A program made the position numbers and the translations under genes. From Flavobacterium gillisiae (GTDB taxonomy: Bacteria > Bacteroidota > Bacteroidia > Flavobacteriales > Flavobacteriaceae): a stretch of DNA of 64,000 nt. The stretch covers positions 372,001 through 436,000 of the forward strand of contig NZ_FNRD01000001.1 in the NCBI RefSeq assembly GCF_900107635.1, written 5' to 3'. How positions within the stretch are numbered: the stretch's first letter is position 1; every line of letters starts with the position of its first letter. Of the stretch, positions 8,396 through 16,240 are shown piece by piece. The notes beneath the pieces were generated by a model, which was not told the DNA's origin, ran no database searches, and saw nothing but the letters and a program-made list of their open reading frames with translations.

Positions 8396-10168
8396 TCACT
8401 TTACCTCTATGATCTCTTTTATAGAAACGGGAGTGCCTTTTGCAGAAAAACCTTCAAGTCTTATTTCAAATGTTCCAGATACATCTGAGGTGTAAAATTC
8501 AATAGAGTCTTCAGTGTTTTCTAAAGTTATTCTGGGATTCCAAAATAGTTGATTTCTAAAGTCAGGAATTCTATTATTTTTTAATATGTCAGCATGATCT
8601 ATTTTATAATATTCTTTCTTAAGTAAGGGCCTCATAATTGCGGGTTTTATAATGTCGTCTCCAGTCTGGGCACTTATAAAATCGTTGTTAAAAGTCGTGA
8701 AAGTAATTACCCCATTATATATTTTAGGGCCATAGTAATATTGACCTGACTTAGTGTTAACTTTATAAATGGTTTTCATTTTGTAATTAATCAGTTCATT
8801 TGCATTTTGTAATAATAGGCCGTCTATGAGGACTAGAGCGGGATCTTGTAATTGAGGATAGATATCTGGATTCAAGACATGTAAAAAGTAATCTTGACCT
8901 TCTTGTTTGATGTTTATGTCCGTAGCAATTTCGGTGGCAGTTTCCTTTAATGTTTTAAATCTTGTGAAATCATCGAGAATATATTCTTTGGTTGTTAATA
9001 ATAATGATGTTTTGTCAGTAACTGTTTGGACGATGGTGTCTGCTTTTTTTAGAGAGTAAGCATTTTCAATTTGACTTGCAATAGACCTGTTAAGGATATT
9101 TTCTCTTAAGTCTGAAGTTAATGTAAAACTTGGTTGTGTCATTATTTTCGAATAGTCAATCTCAGAAGGACTATCAACCGTTAGGAGATAGTCGCGGCGA
9201 TTTTCAGCAACAATTTGAATCGTAATATTTGGGCTATAATAGGCTTTGTTCAGATTGAAAATAAACGCACCATCGGAATTTGTTTTAACAATTTGAAAAG
9301 CAAATGACTTTCCTGGAATAGATAAAGCAACGGCTATGTTTTGAATTTGATTTGAATTGTTCTTTGATGTTATTTTTCCCGAAATCATTTCACCACGGAG
9401 TTCTGGTAGAACTAGTTGTCCTTCTGTATTTTTGAATGTCGCTGATACGTTATGTGTGTTTTTAACAAATTGATTAGCTGTTAGTTGTTCTGTTGTGGGT
9501 AAGTCTTCTGTTTTTCTAACGGAAAGAGAATAACTTCCTTTTACAGCTTCTGAGGTTAAGGGGTTAATTTTTATAGAGACCTTTTCACGATTTGAGAATA
9601 TGTTTTTATTGATTTCTAGTTTTAAATCTTGAAGTTTTGTAGAAGCTACATTTTTTGAATCTTTGAAGGCTATTTTTAGTTCACTTTTTAAATGAAGTGT
9701 GTCAGATATAATGGGATTTTTCTGTTCCGCACTGTTTACTTCAAATGGATTTATTATTGTGATATCCATTTGAAATAGTTGGGAAACGGATTGATTTAAC
9801 ATCCAGCTTGTATATCCTATGAGCTTATAATTACCAGTTTTGAAGGTAGTAGGTACAAAATAATCGCCTTGACCTGTAGAGTTGTCCAAGAAAAGTTTAG
9901 TTCGAAGTAGGCTATTGTTATTATTGTCTATGAGTTCAACATAGGCTACTTTACTTGTAGTAGAAAGCGTTTTGTCGGATGCTTTTAGGCAATATATTTT
10001 GTAGTATAATGTTTCTCCAGAAACAAATGTTGTTGCATTTGTATGGATGAATACAGTTTCGTCTATGATGTTATTATCATTGTCTAATGGTGGGTTTTGC
10101 TGCGCTAATAAGGGTAGTCCGTTAAGTAGTAACAGACCTAATAGCAAAAGATGTCTTAATCTATCCAA
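8396..10168 (-). CDS. Secreted MG2/carboxypeptidase-regulatory-like protein (TonB-locus partner)
   Basis: A 590-residue exported protein with signal peptide MDRLRHLLLLGLLLLNGLPLLAQ, last gene of a four-gene minus-strand operon. About residues 30-130 resemble a macroglobulin-type MG2 beta domain (VFIHTNATTFVSGETLYYKIYC...GNYKLIGYTSW). A second beta region near 255-330 (GEMISGKITSKNNSNQIQNI) resembles a carboxypeptidase regulatory-like fold. A segment near 440-490 (DPALVLIDGLLLQN...) recalls the plug-like ends of proteins found with Bacteroidota TonB receptors. It overlaps the DUF4249 gene by 13 bp. A periplasmic or surface partner of the receptor is inferred, and the cargo is unknown. Confidence 0.7.
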   Translation of the reverse strand: MDRLRHLLLLGLLLLNGLPLLAQQNPPLDNDNNIIDETVFIHTNATTFVSGETLYYKIYCLKASDKTLSTTSKVAYVELIDNNNNSLLRTKLFLDNSTGQGDYFVPTTFKTGNYKLIGYTSWMLNQSVSQLFQMDITIINPFEVNSAEQKNPIISDTLHLKSELKIAFKDSKNVASTKLQDLKLEINKNIFSNREKVSIKINPLTSEAVKGSYSLSVRKTEDLPTTEQLTANQFVKNTHNVSATFKNTEGQLVLPELRGEMISGKITSKNNSNQIQNIAVALSIPGKSFAFQIVKTNSDGAFIFNLNKAYYSPNITIQIVAENRRDYLLTVDSPSEIDYSKIMTQPSFTLTSDLRENILNRSIASQIENAYSLKKADTIVQTVTDKTSLLLTTKEYILDDFTRFKTLKETATEIATDINIKQEGQDYFLHVLNPDIYPQLQDPALVLIDGLLLQNANELINYKMKTIYKVNTKSGQYYYGPKIYNGVITFTTFNNDFISAQTGDDIIKPAIMRPLLKKEYYKIDHADILKNNRIPDFRNQLFWNPRITLENTEDSIEFYTSDVSGTFEIRLEGFSAKGTPVSIKEIIEVK

Positions 10169-11352
10169 AATGAAGGTTTTATGTTAGATGAAAATGAAGT
10201 GCAGTCGCCGCATGGTGTTGGATACAGATAATAAGTAAATGGTGAATCGGGTCCAATTCTATACGCATACGTTAAAGTATGATTTTCAATTTTTTCAATT
10301 AGTTCCTCTCCCTTGCATTTTTCACCAAAACCAAAACAAAACAGATAAGATTCAATGTCGCATTCAGTATAGTAAGGAGGAAGAGGCTCTTTTGGAAATA
10401 AATCGCTATAGTTGAAGAAAAATCTTTTTGAGGAAACTGAGGCGACATCAAAAAAACCAATTATTTTTTCATTTGTGTTATCAACGGATTTTAAATTTCC
10501 GTAGAAAAAACCAGGTTGGTTTTGAGATAAAAGACTACCGTTTCCAGATGTTTTTTTCAAAGTGCTATAAAAGGTATAAGCAGCTAAGCTCTCTACATAT
10601 TGTTTTACTAGTATACTGTATCTGTGAGATATAATGTAATTTTGGTCGCTTATGAATCGTACGAGATAATTCACGCGGTCTGATTTTTGTTCAGCTGTAC
10701 TCGCTAGAAGAAGTGCTGTGTTGTTTTTTGTGCTGTAGCATATTTCAGTTTCAGGTGAATTAGGTACTCTATCTACTGTTCGGGGATCTAATACAACAAG
10801 CTTTTCCCTTGTCCATTGTGGCGCTACAATTTTATAAGTCTCTTCGTATTCGTATCTATAGTATTTGGAATTATTAGTTGGGTCGTAACTGTTTACATGA
10901 ATAGCAACTCCTCTCTCTCCATTTTTTATATCAACAGTTGCATTTATTTCTTCTAATTCGTTTACGGTGGTTAAAGCCTCAGCTGAGGATTTGTATGATC
11001 TACCATCGTTGGTGTTAATAGTCAAGGTGTATTTTCTTCCGGGAATTGCCTCAAACTCTAATTTAGAAACATATTTTTCAGATTGTTCTTCAAAGTCGTA
11101 CTTATTGCCAGAATCATCTGTTATATATACTTCTGCTTGTGCTTCGGTTTTTGTTTCCGTATCTTCAAATCGAGCGGTCTTTGTGATTTTTATCTCTTGT
11201 TTTTTAAGCTCATTTGTTATAGTGGCTTCTACTACCAGTACCTCTTCAAAGGTGTTAGTTTGTAAAATATAGGTTTCTGTACAGCCATTTGTAATAAAAC
11301 TGCATAGTAGTAGAAGTAGTATTACTATTTTACGAGAAAGATGTTTTTTCAT
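10156..11352 (-). CDS. DUF4249 family lipoprotein
   Basis: From the ATG at 11352 the product starts with a lipoprotein signal (MKKHLSRKIVILLLLLCS...NGC, Cys24). An upstream in-frame ATG at 11382 overlaps the receptor stop as TAATG and would add ten residues before the signal, so I prefer 11352. The N-terminal third resembles an Ig-like domain with the DUF4249 pattern (LVVEATITNELKKQEIKIT...EAQAEVYITDDSGNKY). The middle holds the typical RYEYEETYKI segment and several Cys near the C-terminus (CDIESYLFCFGFGEKC, PCGDC). DUF4249 proteins are routinely encoded beside TonB receptors in place of SusD. A lid or capture role is inferred from that. Confidence 0.85.
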   Translation of the reverse strand: MKKHLSRKIVILLLLLCSFITNGCTETYILQTNTFEEVLVVEATITNELKKQEIKITKTARFEDTETKTEAQAEVYITDDSGNKYDFEEQSEKYVSKLEFEAIPGRKYTLTINTNDGRSYKSSAEALTTVNELEEINATVDIKNGERGVAIHVNSYDPTNNSKYYRYEYEETYKIVAPQWTREKLVVLDPRTVDRVPNSPETEICYSTKNNTALLLASTAEQKSDRVNYLVRFISDQNYIISHRYSILVKQYVESLAAYTFYSTLKKTSGNGSLLSQNQPGFFYGNLKSVDNTNEKIIGFFDVASVSSKRFFFNYSDLFPKEPLPPYYTECDIESYLFCFGFGEKCKGEELIEKIENHTLTYAYRIGPDSPFTYYLYPTPCGDCTSFSSNIKPSFWID

Positions 11353-11381
11353 TTTCTTAAATTTTATTTGTGTTGCTATCA

Positions 11382-14159
11382 TTAAAATTTAAAATTATAG
11401 GTTATACTTGGTATTGGGATAGAAAAAATAGAGGTTTTGTAAGCTTTTATTTGACCATCATTTTCTGTTACAAAATAGACAGAGTAAGGGTTGCTTCTTC
11501 CTAGAACATTATATATGGATATGTTCCAGAAACTATGTGCCAATTTTTTTATTTTATGATTGCCTTCAATGTTGACTCCTATATCTAGACGGTAATAATC
11601 CTCAATCCTATATTTATTTCGGTCACTATATAAAGTGTATTCAGCATTATTGTATACATAAGCACCGATTGGGTAGGTGATAGGTCTTCCTGTTTGATAA
11701 ACGAAATTTGAAGAGATGCTATATCTTTTTGTTAGTTTATAATTTAGAACAGCGGTTACATCATGGGGTTTGTCAAAATTAGCTGGAAAATAGTTTCCGT
11801 TATTTACTTTTTCCTCATTGAATTCACTATCCATTTTTATATAGGTGCGTGAATAAGAGTATCCTAGCCACCCGTTTAATCTCCCCATTTGTTTTTTTAA
11901 TAGTAACTCAATACCGTATGCTTTTCCTTGACCTTGTAAAAGCTCTGTTTCAATGTTCTTATTTAAAACTAATTGAGCACCTACTTTATAGTCAAGAATG
12001 TTTTTGGATCTTTTATAATATCCTTCTAAACTGAGTTCTAATATATCATCGTTTAAGTTCTTATAAAGACCTAAGGAATATTGTTGCGCACTTTGTGGAT
12101 CTACATTTGAATCCGAAAGTTTCCAAGAGTCTGTTGGGGACTGCGTTACATTATTTGAAAGTAAATGGATAAATTGATATGTTTTATCATAGCTAGCTTT
12201 GATCGAAAAGCTATCAGTGAAGGAATAACGAGCTGCAAAGCGAGGTTCTATACCATTAAAGGTTTTAATGACTTCATTTTTAGCGAAATGATTTTCTCCA
12301 ATTACGGTTGCGTCATTAAGGGGGACGTTCGGAGCATAGACCCTTTGTGTTGATTCTCCTAAAGAGGCGTAAAAAGAATAACGTAATCCATAATTAATCA
12401 ATAGTTTATTACTTACCTTAAATTCGTCTGAAACATATAAGGCGGATTCTAGGCCTTTTTCACTTTGAATATTTATCGGTAGTAATAACGATTCTGTTTT
12501 TTTCGGGCTTAGAAAACCTGGGTCTATATTGTACAACTTACTTGAAAGACCATAGTTTAGTTTGTGCTTGTCATTTAATAAAGTATTAAATTTTAGTAAT
12601 ACTTGTTTCTCATCTATTTTATATCCAAAATCAAAGGCGTTTGTACCTTCGGTGTCGTAGTCTATGTTGAATTTGTATTCGCTATTTGTAAAAATTAAAG
12701 CGGCTTTATTCTTTTTATTAAACGTATGATCCCATTTCAGGGCTGCTAGTCTGTTACTGTATTTATATAAAGAGTCAGATGTTAATCTAAAACGATCGTG
12801 ACTATAATTCAATGTTAATTCAACAGCATTTTTTTTGTCTATAGTATGGTTGTATTTGATGATGCCATCGTAAAAACCAGCTTCACTTTTTTTCAAAGAT
12901 TCATCATTCAATGATTTTAGGACCCAATCTGAGTAAGTAGATCGCGCACCAACTAGTAGACTGGCCTTGTTTTTTATGACTGGAAAACTGACACTGATAT
13001 TGCTTGTGATTATTCCAATTCCACCTTCTCCTGATACCTTTTCAGAATCCCCATTCTTTGTGATTACCTCAAAAACAGAAGATAATCGTCCTCCAAATTC
13101 TGTTGGAATACTTCCTTTGTAAATATTGGCTTTACTTGCGGTATATGGGTTAATTGCAGAGAAAAAACCGAAAAAATGTTGTGGATTATAAAGGACAGCA
13201 TTGTCAAGAAGAATTAAGTTTTGGTCTTCCTTTCCTCCTCTGACATTAAATCCTGCAGATCCCTCTCCAGTTGTTTTTATTCCAGGAAATGTGGTTGCCA
13301 CCTTCAAGATGTCTAATTCACCAAGAATTAGAGGAATGTTTTTAATGTTTTTAATGTCTATCGAAACCAATCCCGAAATTACCGTTTCGACAGCTCTTTT
13401 TTCTTTGTTATGGACTATTATTTCATCTAATTGATTTGCTTTATCAGCGACTTCAATATCGAGTTTTCCATCTTTGTAAACCATAACGGTTTTTATGATT
13501 TTCTGATGGATGATGGATGTTGTTTCTATAGTATTAATTCCGCCGGGGACTTTTAATATGTAGTAACCTTCCTTGTCTGTGACGGTACTTATGTTTTTGC
13601 TTTTTACCCTTACGGCGATATCGGGTTCTGGTTTTTGAGTGATTGCATTTTTGATATATCCCGACAGTAAATAAAAATGCGTAGTATCCTTTTTTGTTTC
13701 TTTACCAATAAACGTAATTGTAGAATTCTTTTTGTAGTTATTAACTGAATCATATTGGCGATAAAACACAGGGTTTTCCGTAGTTATATTTGGGTTTTTA
13801 ACTGAAGTATTTGTGGGTGTAGCAAAATAATTAGCTGCTAATTTATCGTAAATTAGACTATTATTAGTAAGTATTATCTTGTTTTGTAAAACAATAAAGT
13901 TTAATGTTGTTTTACTGAATACACTATTTAACAGTGACTCAATTGTTACGTTGCGATAAGCGCCGGAAATTAAACTCTTGTCAGCTTGAATCCAGTCAAG
14001 ATCAAAGTAAAATTTATATGGAGTTTTAGATTCAATTAATTGTATCGCTTCCATTCTACTTATATCTTTAAATTCAATAGATATAGTGTTATTCGTTTGT
14101 TGAGCAAATACTAATTGATTTACAATTATAAAGCATAGTGTTACTATAAGTTTTTTCAT
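11382..14159 (-). CDS. TonB-dependent receptor with STN and carboxypeptidase-like domains
   Basis: An outer-membrane receptor of about 925 residues. The chosen start gives a clean signal peptide (MKKLIVTLCFIIVNQLVFAQ), while an ATG 18 bp upstream would overlap the previous gene. Domains in order: an STN secretin/TonB short domain (about 25-85), a CarboxypepD_reg-like domain (about 160-240, VTDKEGYYILKVPGG), a plug with the motif VSGLVSIDIKNIKNIP...GFNVRGGKEDQNLILLD, and a long beta-barrel ending in F at the C-terminus as outer-membrane proteins do. The STN domain often couples to a FecI/FecR-type cascade, but no such pair adjoins it. The partners are the DUF4249 and MG2-like genes downstream. 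Confidence 0.92.
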   Translation of the reverse strand: MKKLIVTLCFIIVNQLVFAQQTNNTISIEFKDISRMEAIQLIESKTPYKFYFDLDWIQADKSLISGAYRNVTIESLLNSVFSKTTLNFIVLQNKIILTNNSLIYDKLAANYFATPTNTSVKNPNITTENPVFYRQYDSVNNYKKNSTITFIGKETKKDTTHFYLLSGYIKNAITQKPEPDIAVRVKSKNISTVTDKEGYYILKVPGGINTIETTSIIHQKIIKTVMVYKDGKLDIEVADKANQLDEIIVHNKEKRAVETVISGLVSIDIKNIKNIPLILGELDILKVATTFPGIKTTGEGSAGFNVRGGKEDQNLILLDNAVLYNPQHFFGFFSAINPYTASKANIYKGSIPTEFGGRLSSVFEVITKNGDSEKVSGEGGIGIITSNISVSFPVIKNKASLLVGARSTYSDWVLKSLNDESLKKSEAGFYDGIIKYNHTIDKKNAVELTLNYSHDRFRLTSDSLYKYSNRLAALKWDHTFNKKNKAALIFTNSEYKFNIDYDTEGTNAFDFGYKIDEKQVLLKFNTLLNDKHKLNYGLSSKLYNIDPGFLSPKKTESLLLPINIQSEKGLESALYVSDEFKVSNKLLINYGLRYSFYASLGESTQRVYAPNVPLNDATVIGENHFAKNEVIKTFNGIEPRFAARYSFTDSFSIKASYDKTYQFIHLLSNNVTQSPTDSWKLSDSNVDPQSAQQYSLGLYKNLNDDILELSLEGYYKRSKNILDYKVGAQLVLNKNIETELLQGQGKAYGIELLLKKQMGRLNGWLGYSYSRTYIKMDSEFNEEKVNNGNYFPANFDKPHDVTAVLNYKLTKRYSISSNFVYQTGRPITYPIGAYVYNNAEYTLYSDRNKYRIEDYYRLDIGVNIEGNHKIKKLAHSFWNISIYNVLGRSNPYSVYFVTENDGQIKAYKTSIFSIPIPSITYNFKF

Positions 14160-14163
14160 TCTC

Positions 14164-14913
14164 TTATTTTTCGTCATTTGAAATGTAAGTAGAGATTTGT
14201 TTCATTACGTTTTTCATAAATTGATTTTTATTCGATTTAAGAATTTGTCTGTTTATTAAGTAATATTCCTTGATTTGTTTACTATGGTTTGGAAATACTT
14301 TAATAAGGTCTTTTTTACCGTTTATTTTGTACGGTATATTTTTATATTCTATGAAAAACAAGTTGTCTTCCATAAAACTATAGTAGAGACCATTGTTATC
14401 TATTTTTTTTCGAATATTTTTATGGTGTTTTGTAAAAAGTATAAAATTTACTTTAATTGAATCGGTTTCGTAATATCCGTTTGTGAATTCAGTTAATATA
14501 GGTTGTGGAGTTTCTTTTTTAGTAAATTTTGCATCGTTTAAGGTAAAGGAGGCTATTTTATCCTGAGCGAGTACGATTACTATGTTTTTAAAGGCTCCAT
14601 AAGGATTTAATAGTAATTTATCTTCAAAGACATTATATTTTAAATCTACATCATAATACATCTGGCCATCATAGGAAACGGTTCCTTTTCGATAGCTATC
14701 AGAGATGTAATACATGTCGTTTTTGCCAATTGTTCTGTAAGGATTGGAATATAGTGGTCCATTATTTATTGCTAAATTTTCTTTACCGATGATATTGTCG
14801 AACCAATTATGCAATTTAATATCGGAATGGGTTTGACAAGAGACTTTGTTGGAGGAAAGTATAATAACGATTAATGAAAAAATTAAGTTGGAATGTAGTT
14901 TTCTGAATCTCAT
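14164..14913 (-). CDS. Secreted protein of unknown function, first gene of the TonB/DUF4249 operon
   Basis: A 249-residue protein with a plausible signal peptide (hydrophobic residues 9-21, ending near VSCQ). I do not recognise a named family. The centre carries the pattern NPYRTIG...YYISD.Y.KGTVSYDGQMYYDVDLKYNVFEDKLLL, a beta-rich module of a kind seen near STN-TonB receptors. The C-terminal 60 residues are lysine-rich and helical. It ends 4 bp before the receptor start and so is co-expressed with it. A role in the receptor complex or as its regulator is only inference. Confidence 0.65.
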   Translation of the reverse strand: MRFRKLHSNLIFSLIVIILSSNKVSCQTHSDIKLHNWFDNIIGKENLAINNGPLYSNPYRTIGKNDMYYISDSYRKGTVSYDGQMYYDVDLKYNVFEDKLLLNPYGAFKNIVIVLAQDKIASFTLNDAKFTKKETPQPILTEFTNGYYETDSIKVNFILFTKHHKNIRKKIDNNGLYYSFMEDNLFFIEYKNIPYKINGKKDLIKVFPNHSKQIKEYYLINRQILKSNKNQFMKNVMKQISTYISNDEK

Positions 14914-15229
14914 TTTTACACTATTTGTTTTCTATAATAAAAGGATTAAAAGGTACTATTTTGAGCAAACGTTATCTGCTGTAAAAATCCTACATCAATC
15001 AAATATATCACAAATTTTCAGAAATATGCAATAAAATTACGTTTAGTTTTGAAGTTTATTTAGGAATTAATGGAAGTGTTACCAAATAAATTTAGCAGAC
15101 ATTCATCGTTAGCTATTGAAAAAAGAGGGTTAAAGATCTTATCGGTGTGGTTTTAAAAATTGAGAATACGTGAAATAATATTCAATTTATAGGCTATCTT
15201 TTCTGGTAATTGGTAGTGAATACCAAAAC

Positions 15230-15266
15230 AAAAAACCCATCTCAAAGTTCTTGAAATGGGTTTTTT
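15230..15266. terminator. Bidirectional terminator-like hairpin
   Basis: AAAAAACCCAT (15230-15240) pairs with ATGGGTTTTTT (15256-15266), giving T runs on both strands. It lies in the 596-bp gap 14914-15509. Apart from this hairpin and the repeat at 15312-15404 I see nothing coding in that gap. Confidence 0.75.
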
Positions 15267-15311
15267 ATTTATAAAAAGGGGGTTAATACCAAATAATTAC
15301 CTTGGTTTTTA

Positions 15312-15404
15312 TGGCATTCCCTTCGGTCGGGCTGTCCGCACTCGCTTTATTGTTCCGTTTCACTCCACATTAAGAGCTCAAACAATGGCTCCCATCCCTA
15401 ATGC
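15312..15404 (-). repeat. Structured intergenic repeat element, type 2, copy B
   Basis: On the minus strand this has the same block order as 6941-7053: GCATTAGGGAT, GTGGAGTGAAACGGAA, an AT-rich arm, then CAGCCCGACCGAAGGGAATGCC. The blocks are conserved while the interior differs, which fits a dispersed structured repeat family rather than a gene. The 71-codon open frame here is not protein-like. Confidence 0.6.
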
Positions 15405-15509
15405 AAGATCCGTTGAGCGGCACGAGTCGTTTTATACTGAACATTTAATGAGTCGTGTAATTCAGGACTAAAAATTAAATTACTCAAGTTTACTAAGCGG
15501 TTTTAAATA

Positions 15510-16175
15510 TTAAGCTTCTTCCATAACTTCTCCTTCATACTCAGATGCGATTAGATCGCTTCGGTCTAACCAATATTCAGAGGTGATCATTTCGTAGTTT
15601 TCGTTATCAGAAGTATTCAGTTCCCAAACAATTCCATCAGCATCAGGAAATTCCGCTGCAGTAGTCATCGGTTCTTCAAAAAGGCGCTTGATAAGGTTAC
15701 CTTCCGTAAGTCCGTTGTTTAGTGTTTTTAAGAACTGCTCTTTAGTCAAGATATTATTTTCTTCAGCAGTGATTTTACATTTTAATATCACTGCTTTAGC
15801 ATTAGGGAACTTTCCGTTGTATGCATGATGCAATAATTGGTTGCAATGAAACAAAGGAGCATGTAACTTGATTACAGGATATTCTTCGCAAATCTTGTCC
15901 AGAAGCATATCGTTAGAAATTTGTTCTATTTGTCCCTCTGTTAATTCTTCAGACAACTTGTAAGTTAATAAGATAGCTGCTGCTTCATTAGGCTCATAAT
16001 CACTGAGAGCCATAGAAAGTAGCGCACGCAACTCTTTATTATTTCTGCTTTTTGCATCTGGAAATCCATATAAGGCAAGAAGGTTTACGTAGTCCTCAGT
16101 TGACCAGTATGTGCTTAACTCTTCTATTGTTTGAATGTTCTTTATCGTAACTTGATATTTCATTTTTTTCATTTT
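15510..16175 (-). CDS. Hypothetical protein, acidic
   Basis: About 221 residues from the ATG at 16175 (or 218 from the ATG at 16166). The longer frame beginning at 16205 starts inside the terminator hairpin of the upstream gene and is unlikely to be used. The product is soluble, helical and acidic with no signal peptide (TIKNIQTIEELSTYWSTEDYVNLLALYGF... and an acidic C-terminus ending GEVMEEA). I do not recognise the family. It lies downstream of the envelope module and may be read only by read-through or by its own promoter. Confidence 0.7.
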   Translation of the reverse strand, partial: KMKKMKYQVTIKNIQTIEELSTYWSTEDYVNLLALYGFPDAKSRNNKELRALLSMALSDYEPNEAAAILLTYKLSEELTEGQIEQISNDMLLDKICEEYPVIKLHAPLFHCNQLLHHAYNGKFPNAKAVILKCKITAEENNILTKEQFLKTLNNGLTEGNLIKRLFEEPMTTAAEFPDADGIVWELNTSDNENYEMITSEYWLDRSDLIASEYEGEVMEEA

Positions 16176-16184
16176 TTCATTAAA

Positions 16185-16218
16185 AAAATGGAGTATAATC
16201 TGCATTATACTCCATTTT
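16185..16218 (-). terminator. Terminator of the outer-membrane protein operon
   Basis: A near-perfect palindrome of at least 12 bp per arm (ATGGAGTATAAT, 16188-16199, with ATTATACTCCAT, 16204-16215) has a 4-nt loop. Read on the minus strand it runs into seven T. Confidence 0.9.
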
Positions 16219-16240
16219 ATCCTATTGCGTACAGGAAGTA

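Noticed and set aside
15256..15471. 71-codon frame downstream of the bidirectional terminator
   Set aside because: It lies within a structured repeat shared with 6941-7053 in the other orientation.
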